Shown: in pieces, positions 9,051 through 18,615 of the stretch
Layout of the letters: every line of letters starts with the position of its first letter
Numbering within the stretch: position 1 is the stretch's first letter
Assembly: GCA_965247245.1 (NCBI GenBank)
Contig: CBDFGV010000003.1
Coordinates: forward strand, 3,410,001-3,474,000
Origin: Tectiglobus sp965247245
GTDB lineage: Bacteria; Pseudomonadota; Alphaproteobacteria; Rhizobiales; Hyphomicrobiaceae
DNA: 64,000 nucleotides
Direction of reading: 5' to 3'
Translations under genes and position numbers: made by a program
The notes under the pieces: model-generated
Database searches by the model: none
What the model saw: only the letters and a program-made list of their open reading frames with translations
Told to the model about the DNA's origin: nothing

Positions 9051-11021
9051 TTAGCTAGACATCACGCCATCATAGCGCTCGGCTGCGATAGCCACACACA
9101 GCTCGATATCCTCATCCATAATATACCGATCACGCGCCAGATCCTGCGCCGCGGCTGTCACCTTGGCGATGTAATCCCCCCGCGTCGGATAGCGTGCCTC
9201 AAGTGACGGTCTCGGATCACCTTTGCTCTCACGCTCAGCCTCCGTCTTTGCGAACGGATGCGTCAGGCCAACGTACTCTAGGATTTGTCCGTCACCACCA
9301 CTCTTTGGATGACGCACATTGAAGCCGGTGTGTGTTGCAACAGGAACCATGACATCCGGCATACGCACGCCGCCCGTCTCGTTGCCGTCACCATCAACCT
9401 CCGAGACCCGACACGGATAAGCGGGACCAGCGCGTTTCGCAGGAAACGTCCCGATAAGCTGGTTAGCATGTTCACCGAGATCGAGCGGATAGATTGACGG
9501 CAAGACAGAGCTAACAGGAACCGTCAATCCCGGGATGGCATCCAGTTTCTCCGCAACGGTCTCGCGCGTCGCGGCGGTTTGTTGTGAAGCCATCGGATAA
9601 CAGCTAGTGGGCGGCTCAGTGCCATCCCGAACCCAGGCGAGAAGATTCATAACCGCAGCCCGATAGAGCGGGCGATAGTCGACAACATTAAAGTAATTGC
9701 TGCCGCGGCTGCCGAATGCACTGATGTTCGCGAAGGGCAGAAGACCGGAAACATGCTGCGTCCCTGCGAACAGATAACGGCGAACATGGTCTGGTAATTC
9801 AATATCGGAGCCGTCGGCGGCCGACGTGTGCTGCAACGAGGCATCACCACGCCAGTACTCCGAGGACGTATCGGTATAGAAGATCTTCGGCATGTTGCCG
9901 CTTTTGCTCTGACGTTCGAGCAATCCGGCCTGTGACCCTGAATGTGGATCGGCCTGAGGATCATCAGCAAACGGGAACAGGTGACCAAAAGTCGGTGTCG
10001 GCTGCACGGATGGTTGGCCGTAACGATGATTGAACTCGCCGCGCCGTCCGCCGGCGATATGTACCAACAGACCATCGAAAACCTTCCGGTCCTCTTCATC
10101 TGTGTTCATCCCGAGATGCAGAAATGTGCGCAGCAAGCGACCACACTGCGAGATGCCTTCGGCGATCGAATGATCAATCGTGCCTGCCAACGGAGAGTCG
10201 GGACTATGTTTAAGGAACGTTCCAAGATCCCGGAGCGCGATCAGACCCGCACCTGCAACCGGACACCTGGCAGGTGTGTAAATCAGGTCATAAACCTTGC
10301 CTGCCTCAAAGCCGCCCTCCAACCAAACATGCTCTGCATCGGTGACCGGCTCGCCGGACTTGTCCTGAGCAAATCGCCATTTCTCGCGCGCAATCTCATG
10401 CGCCTCACCATACATGTGATCACGCACCAGCAATCGTGCTTCGGGATCGTTGACGTCTCGTGTTGCGATCAAGCGATGATTGCCAATCGAACCGACATGA
10501 TGATCTGTCAGAGGAAACGATGGTGTTGGCGCGTTGGGCTGCACACGTAGGTTCATCGGAGCATTGGGCGTCAATACCTCGTTTGGAACAAGCGGCGGCT
10601 CGATGCCCATCCGCGGTCCCGGTTTCGGCACATCCCATTGCCAGCCACACCAAGCCAGTGTCCAGCCGTGGCGCATCAGAAACGCGTCACCGGGCACGAT
10701 CTCGGCGCTCGGCATCAGATCCACCGGTCCCTGATTGAGCATCCGGTTGAGAACCCGATTACCGCGGTTGGGTGCTTCGAATAGCATCGAACGGTTGCCG
10801 CCGCCTTCAGGGATCAGCAAGGTCAAATCACCCGTAAACCGAACAGCACCATCGATGCGCGAAGCCAATTCGATGTCAGCAATCGGTTGATTGGCGGGAT
10901 GCGCAGGATCAATCACGTAATGGACAATGGCATCAACACGCTCATACGAGCCGCCGCTACCGAAGCTCTGACCACCCTCGTACGGCTCCCGGTTCGTGAT
11001 CTCCAGACGCTCAACCGCCAT
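9051..11021 (-). CDS. Large alpha/beta hydrolase-domain protein
   Basis: A 656-aa protein with the alpha/beta hydrolase domain typical of a little-studied bacterial family annotated only as alpha/beta hydrolase domain-containing. Seen: an N-terminal all-beta-like region, then the nucleophile elbow GISQCGR in a context (RTFLHLGMN) characteristic of the family, and a C-terminal region with PDVMVPVATHTG. No signal peptide is evident. The ATG at 11021 has GGGAG upstream. It is probably an esterase or lactonase, but the substrate is unknown. Confidence 0.75.
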   Translation of the reverse strand: MAVERLEITNREPYEGGQSFGSGGSYERVDAIVHYVIDPAHPANQPIADIELASRIDGAVRFTGDLTLLIPEGGGNRSMLFEAPNRGNRVLNRMLNQGPVDLMPSAEIVPGDAFLMRHGWTLAWCGWQWDVPKPGPRMGIEPPLVPNEVLTPNAPMNLRVQPNAPTPSFPLTDHHVGSIGNHRLIATRDVNDPEARLLVRDHMYGEAHEIAREKWRFAQDKSGEPVTDAEHVWLEGGFEAGKVYDLIYTPARCPVAGAGLIALRDLGTFLKHSPDSPLAGTIDHSIAEGISQCGRLLRTFLHLGMNTDEEDRKVFDGLLVHIAGGRRGEFNHRYGQPSVQPTPTFGHLFPFADDPQADPHSGSQAGLLERQSKSGNMPKIFYTDTSSEYWRGDASLQHTSAADGSDIELPDHVRRYLFAGTQHVSGLLPFANISAFGSRGSNYFNVVDYRPLYRAAVMNLLAWVRDGTEPPTSCYPMASQQTAATRETVAEKLDAIPGLTVPVSSVLPSIYPLDLGEHANQLIGTFPAKRAGPAYPCRVSEVDGDGNETGGVRMPDVMVPVATHTGFNVRHPKSGGDGQILEYVGLTHPFAKTEAERESKGDPRPSLEARYPTRGDYIAKVTAAAQDLARDRYIMDEDIELCVAIAAERYDGVMSS

Positions 11022-11143
11022 AGCACTCCCTTTCAAACGCAGGCATCACGTCACCCTCTCATAGATCGCCGCCAAGTCAATTTGCAGCACGAAGATATCG
11101 CCAGTGTGCAAAAGGCAGCCCAGGCAGCCCAGGCAACCAAGGA

Positions 11144-12664
11144 TCAATTCTCCTTTGGCACCGGCCTCATCAACCAGGCAAACGGCACTGCCACGGCAGC
11201 AGCCATGGCAAACAGATAGAAGGCATTGATGTAGCCGATCATCGCTGCTTGCCGTTGCACTTCTCCTGCAAGTGCCATCAGGCCACTCGGCGTCACGAGG
11301 TTCCAATTGCCAATGACCTCTGGATATTGCAGGGCGCGATTGAACGGAGAAATGTGCTCTGTGAAGTGCGAATAGTTCGCTGCCGCAGAGCGGATCAGCA
11401 GAACGACGGATATCGAGATGAACAAACTCGATCCGAAGTTACGAATGAGATGGAAGAGCGACATCGCCTCCGGCACTTGATGTTTTGGCAACGTCGCGAA
11501 TGCCAGCACGGACATCGGCGTAAACGCGAGACCAAAGCCGAAACCTTGCATCAGGTTCGACCAGAACACATCTCCGGCACTGAGATTGATATCAAGTTGC
11601 GCCATCCAGAAGCCCGCCACTGCCTGGATCGCCAACCCGATGGCCATCGCATAGCGGGCATTCCAGCGCGTAGCTTGCACGACCACCGCAAACGACAGCA
11701 AGTTGCCGAGCCCGCGACCGGCGATCAACAGACCAATAGCGCCCTCGGGATAGTCACGCAGATCGCTCAGCAATCCGGGAAACAGCACCATCGGCGTGTA
11801 ACTCAGCATTCCGATAACGAACACCACGACGAGGCCAACCGAAAAATTTCTGTCCAGCAACAGTTTCGGGCTGATCAGCGGGTTTCGTGCAGTGACACTA
11901 TGAACAAGGAAGATCCATGTTGCCGTGACAGCCACGAACGCCTCAATCCAAATCTCATAGGACTCAAACCAGTCCAGGCGCTGACCGCGATCCATAATCA
12001 GCTGTGCAGCAGAAACTGCCGCCGCCAGCGCAAGAAACCCGGTCCAGTCGAATTTCACCGGACGTCGTTCGTTGTGGTGCGCCAAGGCGAACCAAGTCAC
12101 TGCGCAGGCCAGTATGGCGCCCGGGACAATCATGAAGAACGCACTGCGCCATCCCCAAATCTCGCTCATCATACTGCCGAGCACCGGTCCGCCAATCGGC
12201 CCGAAGACACCGCCAATCCCCCAGATCATCATCACCATGGCGTGCAGCGCGCGCGGAAACGTGTAGATCAGAATACCTTGACCCAGCGGCATAACGGCAG
12301 CACCAAAAAAGCCCTGCCCAACGCGCGCCGCGACAAGGAACTCCAAGTTTGTTGCAATGCCGCAAAGAAACGAACTGATCGTGAAACCGATCATCGCGGC
12401 GAACATCACGTTGCGCCAGCCAAACCGATTGGCCATCCATCCGGCCAGTGGCGTCGCCACCGCAGACGCAATCAGGTTAAACGTCACGACCCAGGCAATC
12501 TGGTCCTGGGTAGCAGCCATCGCACCCTGGATTTGTGGCAGGACCACGCTCGCCAGCGTAATCGACATGCCAAATAGCAATGTCGTTAGCTGAACCATGA
12601 ACAGGATCAGCCACTGCCGCGGTGTAATTGAGGATAACGACGGCTTGGCCGCAGTCTCCGTCAA
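11144..12664 (-). CDS. DHA2-family MFS multidrug exporter (copy 1)
   Basis: A protein of about 506 aa with some 14 hydrophobic segments, as in EmrB/QacA-type proton-driven exporters. Seen: antiporter motif C-like GIGGVFGPIGGPVLGS in segment five, and DQIAWVVTFNLIASAVATPLAGW near the N-terminus, divided by charged residues at loops. The frame is open to a GTG at 12679, but GGAGG at 12673-12677 sits 8 bp before a TTG at 12664, which I take as the start. It lies 91 bp downstream of a closely similar exporter gene. No membrane-fusion partner or TetR regulator is adjacent. Confidence 0.85.
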   Translation of the reverse strand: MTETAAKPSLSSITPRQWLILFMVQLTTLLFGMSITLASVVLPQIQGAMAATQDQIAWVVTFNLIASAVATPLAGWMANRFGWRNVMFAAMIGFTISSFLCGIATNLEFLVAARVGQGFFGAAVMPLGQGILIYTFPRALHAMVMMIWGIGGVFGPIGGPVLGSMMSEIWGWRSAFFMIVPGAILACAVTWFALAHHNERRPVKFDWTGFLALAAAVSAAQLIMDRGQRLDWFESYEIWIEAFVAVTATWIFLVHSVTARNPLISPKLLLDRNFSVGLVVVFVIGMLSYTPMVLFPGLLSDLRDYPEGAIGLLIAGRGLGNLLSFAVVVQATRWNARYAMAIGLAIQAVAGFWMAQLDINLSAGDVFWSNLMQGFGFGLAFTPMSVLAFATLPKHQVPEAMSLFHLIRNFGSSLFISISVVLLIRSAAANYSHFTEHISPFNRALQYPEVIGNWNLVTPSGLMALAGEVQRQAAMIGYINAFYLFAMAAAVAVPFAWLMRPVPKEN

Positions 12665-12755
12665 GGCACTTTCCTCCACGTCGGCGTTGATCGCCGATCT
12701 TGGTGATCGTCGTATTGGTTATGGCATCGGGTAAGCGGTGCAGCCGGTATCGGTC

Positions 12756-14270
12756 TCAGACCTTGCCACGCTTTGGTTTGACAAGAAAGGCAAATGGGAT
12801 GGCCACGGCGGCAAACACGGTGAACAAGCCGAATGTATTGAGATATCCGATCATCGCTGACTGCCGGCTGACTTCATTCGAGATAACTGCGAGCCCCGTT
12901 AAAGTCGTGGCGTCCCACGCCCCTGTCACCCACGGCGACGTCAGCCCCGGATTAAACGGCGTTATGAACTCAATCATGCGCGAATAGTTTTCTCCCGAAG
13001 ACCGAATGACCTCGGCTACGCAGATCGAAATAAATGCGCTCGAAGCCACATTGCGAATGAGATGGAAGACACCGAGCGCTTCCGGTCTGCTCTTGGCCGG
13101 TAGATCCGAGAACGCCAGAACACTCACCGGCACAAAGATCATGCCGATGCACAAGCCTTGCAGGATACCGTTGAGCGCCATCTCCAGCGGCGTCACGTTG
13201 AGATCGAAATGCATCATCCAATAGCCGGCCACGGTTAGCAGGGAGAAGCCGGTCGCAATGCTGACACGCGGATCAATCCGATCCGTGAACATCGCCAGGA
13301 AGAAGCCAATCAAACCACCAATGCCGCGACTGCCAACCAACAAGCCGATCAATGCGTCCGGATAGTTGAAATACTGGCGCAGCAATGTCGGCAGGATCAC
13401 CATCGGCGTAAAGCTGAGCATTCCGAATATCGCAACCAGGACGTAGCCGAGTGTCAGGTTTCGGTTCCTGAGAAGATTGAAGTCGAGAAATGGTCGCTCC
13501 GCCGTGAGGCTGTGAGACAGAAAAACATAGAACGAAAGTACCGCCACAGACGCTGCAATAACAATCTCATTCGACTCAAACCAATCGAGGCGATGCCCGC
13601 GGGAAAGAACGTACTGCAGTCCTGAAACAGCAATCGCAAGTGACAGAAATCCGATCCAGTCAAAACGGATCTTCTCCCCCGGTTCATCGCGCGGCAGTGA
13701 ATAGAGCAGACCAATGAAACCGCTGACAGCAATCGGCAGCAACATCAGAAAGGCCCAGCGCCAGCCATAACTCTCGGCAATCAGTCCGGCAAAGGTCGGC
13801 CCGATAATCGGCCCGAGGATGACCCCCATACCATTTATGCCCATCACCATCTGATGGCGTTCCTTGGGCCAGTTGTCGAGCAACAAGGTCTGCACCAACG
13901 GCACAGTGGGTGCCCCAATGCCACCCTGCAGGATGCGCCAAAACACCAGCGCCTCAAGGGAGTCCGCCAAGCCGCACATCAATGTTGCGAATGAGAAGCC
14001 TGCCACGCAGGTACACATCACCCGCTTGCGCCCGAAGCGCGAGACCAGCCAGCCGGTCATTGGCGTCCCGATCGCGATGGCGAGGATGTTGAATGTCATG
14101 ATCCAGGAGATCTCATCGGCAGTTGCCGAGAGTGCACCCTGAATTTGCGGTAGGATCGCTGAGACGACGAGAATGGTCGTGAAATAGAGTGTCAGCGTCA
14201 GCATGCAAAAGACGAGAATGACAATCCGCCTGAACAGGCTCAGCGGCGCATCATGTGTCTCATCTGCCAT
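12756..14270 (-). CDS. DHA2-family MFS multidrug exporter (copy 2)
   Basis: A 504-aa, roughly 14-segment exporter. It aligns along its whole length with the gene downstream: shared blocks include ISWIMTFNI versus IAWVVTFNL, GMGVILGPIIGPTFAG versus GIGGVFGPIGGPVLGS, and RGQRLDWFES versus RGHRLDWFES. The tandem pair therefore arose by duplication. The ATG at 14270 is clear. The substrate is unknown; DHA2 members export drugs, bile salts, dyes or siderophores. It could pair functionally with copy 1, or simply have diverged in specificity. Confidence 0.85.
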   Translation of the reverse strand: MADETHDAPLSLFRRIVILVFCMLTLTLYFTTILVVSAILPQIQGALSATADEISWIMTFNILAIAIGTPMTGWLVSRFGRKRVMCTCVAGFSFATLMCGLADSLEALVFWRILQGGIGAPTVPLVQTLLLDNWPKERHQMVMGINGMGVILGPIIGPTFAGLIAESYGWRWAFLMLLPIAVSGFIGLLYSLPRDEPGEKIRFDWIGFLSLAIAVSGLQYVLSRGHRLDWFESNEIVIAASVAVLSFYVFLSHSLTAERPFLDFNLLRNRNLTLGYVLVAIFGMLSFTPMVILPTLLRQYFNYPDALIGLLVGSRGIGGLIGFFLAMFTDRIDPRVSIATGFSLLTVAGYWMMHFDLNVTPLEMALNGILQGLCIGMIFVPVSVLAFSDLPAKSRPEALGVFHLIRNVASSAFISICVAEVIRSSGENYSRMIEFITPFNPGLTSPWVTGAWDATTLTGLAVISNEVSRQSAMIGYLNTFGLFTVFAAVAIPFAFLVKPKRGKV

Positions 14271-14351
14271 TACGTTCCGTTAGCGTGTTGCCTGGATCGG
14301 TAGATTTGTGCGCCCATTCCTCGGTCTTCGCAAGACACACGCCATCAACAA

Positions 14352-14714
14352 TCACGCATCGTCGTGAACATCCACTATGCGATGTCCGGAAGCATGAACA
14401 CCCAGGGTCACCAATGGTTCACTGCCGGTTGCACCAAACCAGTGCCGGACATCAGGTGGTAGAACCAGCGTGACACCGGGCTTGAGTTCAACGATATCGT
14501 CGCTGCCTTCCAACCAGGCTTCACCTTGACCTTCGAGGATCGTGATTGTTTCCATGTAAGGGTGCGAGTGCACCGGAGTCCGATATCCCGGCGGCGAGGT
14601 TTGCACGCCAAGTCGAATGGGTGTCGACCCTTTGTCATCGCCGACCAGTGTCTGATACTCCGCGCCGCCACGAAACGCTTCGCGGTCTACGTCCTGGTGC
14701 GAGATTAAGGGCAT
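14352..14714 (-). CDS. Small single-domain cupin protein
   Basis: A 120-aa single cupin barrel. Seen: the first cupin motif with metal-ligand pattern HSHPYMETITILEGQGE and the second with PPDVRHWFGATG, giving the expected His and Glu ligands. Proteins of this size may be metal-dependent isomerases, lyases or small-molecule sensors; nothing visible narrows this. It lies 84 bp downstream of arsJ and 81 bp upstream of the DHA2 pair, on the same strand. Confidence 0.8.
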   Translation of the reverse strand: MPLISHQDVDREAFRGGAEYQTLVGDDKGSTPIRLGVQTSPPGYRTPVHSHPYMETITILEGQGEAWLEGSDDIVELKPGVTLVLPPDVRHWFGATGSEPLVTLGVHASGHRIVDVHDDA

Positions 14715-14798
14715 GTGGCTGATCCTCCAGACTACGGGAATGGCGGCAATCCCAGCACAACCATTCCTCGAACAGAGTCTCAGCGAACGACGTCGGCG

Positions 14799-16049
14799 TC
14801 AACCGCGCTGCGGAACGCCTTGCGCATCTTGCAAGTCTTCCCTTGCGGCTGGTCCCAGCGCCACGGCGAATAGTCCGGACAGCACCAGCAAGACGGCGGC
14901 CGTCAGCAGGCACGCGGTCAAGCCACCAATCTGATAGGCGATACCTGAAAACAGAGTCCCGAACAGGCGACCGGCCGCGTTCGCCATATAGTAAAACCCA
15001 ACGTTCAAAGCGACCTGATCCGAGGTTGTGAGCGCCAGGATCAAATACGAGTGAACCGCTGAGTTAACCGCAAACAAGAAGCCAAACACACCGAGCCCGA
15101 CAATCAACGTCACCGTGGGATCGAGACCCATTTCAATCGCGACGGCAATCAAGGTTGTCACGCCAGCAAGGGCGAAGACCCAGAGCTGTGCCGCCCTGAC
15201 TTCGGTTGTGCGTCCATCATCGGAGCGCTTGATCATCAGCGGTGACGCCCCTTGCACGAAACCATACGCAATCACCCAAAGCGCAAGGAAAGCACCGACC
15301 TGCGTGAAACTCCAACCGAGCACGTCGTAGAGAAACACCGGCAGGCCCACGACGAACCAGACGTCGCGCGCACCGAACAGAAAGACGCGAGCTGCCGACA
15401 GCAGATTGATAGCTTTCGACTTGGAGAGAATTTGCGAGAACTTGGTCTTTGACTTAGCAACGCCCATGTCACCCGGCAGCGACAGGATCGACGCCACCAG
15501 TATGACACCGAGGCAAGCAGCCATCAGCCACAATGCAGCTCCGAAGCCAAGTGTTGCGAGCAGAAACCCACCGAGGAAGAAACCGACACCCTTGAGGGCA
15601 TTCTTGGAGCCCGTCAACAGTGCCACCCAACGGAACAGCAGCGAGTGTTGATCGCCACCGACAATCAGTTTGATGGCACTCTTCGAGCTCATTTTCGTGA
15701 GGTCTTTGGCAATCCCCGACAGGCCCTGCGCAAACAGCACATAGACGACCGACCAGAGCTTTGGCCACTGCGGATTGAGCAACGACAACGCAAGCAATGC
15801 TGCGATCTGAATGACCAGTCCGGAATAAAGCGTCAGCTTCAATCCAAAGCGCGACGCAATCCAGCCGCCGAGCAGGTTGGTCACAACGCCCATCAGCTCA
15901 TAGAGGAGAAACAGCAGCGCCAACTCAAACGGTGTGTAACCGAGCGTATGAAAGTGCAGCAACACCAGCATACGCAGGGCACCGTCGGTCAGAGTGAACC
16001 CCCAGTAGGCCGAAGTCACAATGGCGTAGTTGCGGATACCGGCAGCCAT
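14799..16049 (-). CDS. arsJ: Organoarsenical efflux MFS transporter ArsJ
   Basis: A 416-aa MFS protein of about 12 segments that exports 1-arseno-3-phosphoglycerate, giving arsenate resistance. Seen: the N-terminal signature NYAIVTSAYWGFTLTDGALR followed by VLLHFHTLGY and GVVTNLLGGWIASRFGL, which is highly characteristic of ArsJ. The open frame extends to a TTG at 16067, but ATG 16049 has GGGAGG 6 bp upstream. It starts 27 bp after the stop of a GAPDH gene, the standard ArsJ partner. No arsR or arsC gene is visible in the window, which is unusual for an ars operon. Confidence 0.9.
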   Translation of the reverse strand: MAAGIRNYAIVTSAYWGFTLTDGALRMLVLLHFHTLGYTPFELALLFLLYELMGVVTNLLGGWIASRFGLKLTLYSGLVIQIAALLALSLLNPQWPKLWSVVYVLFAQGLSGIAKDLTKMSSKSAIKLIVGGDQHSLLFRWVALLTGSKNALKGVGFFLGGFLLATLGFGAALWLMAACLGVILVASILSLPGDMGVAKSKTKFSQILSKSKAINLLSAARVFLFGARDVWFVVGLPVFLYDVLGWSFTQVGAFLALWVIAYGFVQGASPLMIKRSDDGRTTEVRAAQLWVFALAGVTTLIAVAIEMGLDPTVTLIVGLGVFGFLFAVNSAVHSYLILALTTSDQVALNVGFYYMANAAGRLFGTLFSGIAYQIGGLTACLLTAAVLLVLSGLFAVALGPAAREDLQDAQGVPQRG

Positions 16050-16076
16050 CGCAGCCTCCCGTCGCAAAAAATTAAT

Positions 16077-17156
16077 CTATTCGGCCGCCGCGCGATACGC
16101 CGGCTCAGCGGCCGCGACACGTGCAAGCAATTCGACCATGCGATTAACGTAGCCCCACTCATTGTCATACCAGGCAATGATCTTCACCTGGGTCCCGTCG
16201 ACGACCATGGTTGATTGACCATCCACGATCGACGAATGCGCATCCGTCTTGAAGTCTGACGAGACCAGCGGCCGGTCTTCAAAATCCAGAACGCCTTTCA
16301 AGTCACCTTCTGCTGCCTGCTTCAATAGGCCGTTGACTTCCTCCACTGTCGTCTCACGGCCTACTTCGAACACACAGTCCGTGATCGAGGCATTGAGCAT
16401 CGGCACGCGCACGGCAAGGCCATTGAGTTTGCCTTTGAGCTCGGGAAAGATCACCGTGATGGCTGTCGCAGACCCCGTTGAAGTGGGCACCAGATTGAGC
16501 AGCGCGGAACGTGCCCGACGATAGTCCTTGTGCGGCGCATCGATAATCGTCTGAGTGTTGGTGACGTCATGGATCGTCGTGATGACGCCATGCTTGATGC
16601 CAAGACTGCCATGAATGACCTTGACGACAGGCGCCAGGCAGTTCGTCGTGCACGATGCAGCTGTCACAATCTGATGCTGTGCCGGGTCGTAGAGATGGTC
16701 ATTGACTCCGACAACAGCATCAAGGACGCCCTCCTGCTTTACAGGCGCAGACACCACGACACGCTTTACGCCGGCATCAAAATAGGGTTGCAGCGCCTCC
16801 TTCGACTTGAATTTGCCCGAGCATTCCAGAACGATGTCGATACCGAGCTTGGCGCAGATTGCAGCCGGAGGAGTTTTCTCCTGACTGTAACTGATGGTTC
16901 GCTCGCCCACCTGCAGCGCATCACCAGCACCTGACGTCGCAATCGGCCAACGGCCGTGGATACTATCGAACGCAAGCAGATGTGCTGACAACGCCGCATC
17001 GGCATTCGGCTCATTGATATGCTGGATGTCGAACGTGCCTTTGCCCCAATCGCGCGCAGGCGCGGTCAGTGATTGTGGGTTGCTCGGCTCAAAGCCCCAT
17101 GCGGCGCGCAAGCCAAGCCGCCCCATGCGTCCAAAACCATTGATCAATACGCGCAT
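16077..17156 (-). CDS. ArsJ-associated glyceraldehyde-3-phosphate dehydrogenase
   Basis: A 359-aa GAPDH homologue. In ars operons it is known to make 1-arseno-3-phosphoglycerate from glyceraldehyde-3-phosphate and arsenate, which ArsJ then exports. Seen: NAD motif INGFGRMGR at the N-terminus, the catalytic cysteine in AASCTTNC, HDVTNTQ, and WYDNEWGY near the C-terminus. The ATG at 17156 starts at the Rossmann strand; an upstream 15-residue extension is open but unlikely. Coupling to arsJ 27 bp downstream makes the arsenic role more likely than glycolysis, although a glycolytic role cannot be excluded. Confidence 0.88.
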   Translation of the reverse strand: MRVLINGFGRMGRLGLRAAWGFEPSNPQSLTAPARDWGKGTFDIQHINEPNADAALSAHLLAFDSIHGRWPIATSGAGDALQVGERTISYSQEKTPPAAICAKLGIDIVLECSGKFKSKEALQPYFDAGVKRVVVSAPVKQEGVLDAVVGVNDHLYDPAQHQIVTAASCTTNCLAPVVKVIHGSLGIKHGVITTIHDVTNTQTIIDAPHKDYRRARSALLNLVPTSTGSATAITVIFPELKGKLNGLAVRVPMLNASITDCVFEVGRETTVEEVNGLLKQAAEGDLKGVLDFEDRPLVSSDFKTDAHSSIVDGQSTMVVDGTQVKIIAWYDNEWGYVNRMVELLARVAAAEPAYRAAAE

Positions 17157-17227
17157 TGTTGCCCTGCCCCTGCCTCGCTGGAAAACCCGTTCGAAGACCA
17201 TAGATACGCGCGGATATCACAGTTTTA

Positions 17228-17968
17228 TTACAGCTCTATCTCCATCCCATCGAAGGCGCAGTCTTCTTCCACATCATCCTGTCGCGCCAACATCTCCGGC
17301 CCCATATGGGTCAGGACAATGCGCTTGGCGGTGATCTCCGACCGATGTGCTTCGATGTCGACATAATTCATATGGAATGGCACCGGCTTCGAATGGAAAT
17401 AGCACTCGCTGATGAAGATATCGGCCTCGTGTGCCAATTGGGGAATGTGCTCGTTCCAGGCACTGTCACCGGTGTAGGCGATGACTTTGCCAGCCACTTC
17501 GACCCGCATCGAAGTGGGGTTGGTCGCGGCAGTATGAATGGCCGGATAGGTTGTCACCCGCAGGTCACCGATGGCCTGCGGTTCCAGCGTCGGCATTTCG
17601 ATCGTGGTGTAATCGAACTTCGGCGCCATACCGCCCGAACCCGGAAACAACGCTTCCTGCACGAGCTTCAAGCGGCTCTCTGTCTCAACCGGTCCGGCAA
17701 CGGTCAATGGTGTCTGCCGCTTCGCGCCCAGCATCGCATCCATCAGCATCGTCGGCACCCCAGCACAATGGTCGCCATGAAGATGCGTCAGCAGAACCAT
17801 GTCAATCGAGTTATGGTGGATGCCGAGCTTGTTGAAGGCCACCAGTCCCGTAGCACCACAGTCTATTGCAAAGCGAAGGCCCGGAGCATCAACCAGAATG
17901 CAGGTATTCATACGGCCGCCGGAGCCAAACGCATCTCCTGAGCCGACGAACGTGATCTTGACTGTCAT
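17228..17968 (-). CDS. Metallo-beta-lactamase-fold hydrolase (RNase Z-like group)
   Basis: A 246-aa MBL-fold protein. Seen: TFVGSGDAFGSGGR at the N-terminus, the zinc motif THLHGDHCAG, a later metal aspartate in AYTGDSAWN, and the final histidine in VLTHMGPEM. The pattern is that of the RNase Z/arylsulfatase-like branch, which covers phosphodiesterases and many uncharacterised hydrolases. It is the first gene of the leftward run leading into the GAPDH-arsJ pair (71-bp gap) and may share its promoter. Substrate unknown. Confidence 0.8.
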   Translation of the reverse strand: MTVKITFVGSGDAFGSGGRMNTCILVDAPGLRFAIDCGATGLVAFNKLGIHHNSIDMVLLTHLHGDHCAGVPTMLMDAMLGAKRQTPLTVAGPVETESRLKLVQEALFPGSGGMAPKFDYTTIEMPTLEPQAIGDLRVTTYPAIHTAATNPTSMRVEVAGKVIAYTGDSAWNEHIPQLAHEADIFISECYFHSKPVPFHMNYVDIEAHRSEITAKRIVLTHMGPEMLARQDDVEEDCAFDGMEIEL

Positions 17969-18145
17969 TGGTTTTCAACCTCCGAGTTTTGCTGCGGTTC
18001 TAACAGCATCGCGTCACCACCGGAAGCGTTCATAACGCAGCATCATTCGGCAGGCTTGATACGCAATGGAGATCGGCACTCCAGCATTGTGAACTGACGC
18101 CGGGACGAAACAGCGATAGAGTTCGGCCAAACGGGAGTAACCGGC

Positions 18146-18469
18146 ATGCAATTGATAAGACCATTCATCCTCCTTCTTGTGCTCTCTGCAGCTCCGGCAT
18201 TTGCGAGTTGGACCGTCACAGCCTCCAAGGGCTATGCCTGCAAGAGCACGGAGGCCCTTAAGCAGTTGCGGATTATGTCAGCCGTTCCCTCTGCCTTCGA
18301 TGTGGCGCTACTCGACAAACTGTCGTCCGGTGAGTGCCGAAAGCTGCAACAGGGCGAAGCCGTGGAAAAACTGGAGGACAACACACTTCCTCCGTCTGCA
18401 GTAAAGATTCGCCGTGCCAATGGCGATGAGCTCTACGCACCGGAACGGTTTGTCGGCCAATCGACCTAA
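18146..18469 (+). CDS. Small secreted hypothetical protein
   Basis: A 107-aa protein with a clear Sec signal peptide: a basic start, the hydrophobic core FILLLVLSAAP and a likely cleavage after AFA (about residue 20). The mature part of about 85 residues has two cysteines (YACKS and GECRK) that could form a periplasmic disulphide. I do not recognise the family. It is divergent from the MBL-fold gene and followed 146 bp on by cinA. Signal-peptide quality and codon use make a real gene likely. Confidence 0.6.
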   Translation: MQLIRPFILLLVLSAAPAFASWTVTASKGYACKSTEALKQLRIMSAVPSAFDVALLDKLSSGECRKLQQGEAVEKLEDNTLPPSAVKIRRANGDELYAPERFVGQST

Positions 18470-18615
18470 CGTGCCGGGCAACACGTTGCAGTTCCAGCCG
18501 CATCATGACAAGTAGAGCGCCAGAGATGCGCGCTACGAGCGGTCAGCAATGAATCACAATCGACAATGCTAGCGTTGCGCGAGGCTTGGCAACGCCAACT
18601 GGAAAGTATGTAGAA

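Noticed and set aside
11249..12577. 442-codon plus-strand frame opposite DHA2 exporter copy 1
   Set aside because: It is the antisense of a clear transporter, is rich in His, Gln and Arg, and has no family resemblance.
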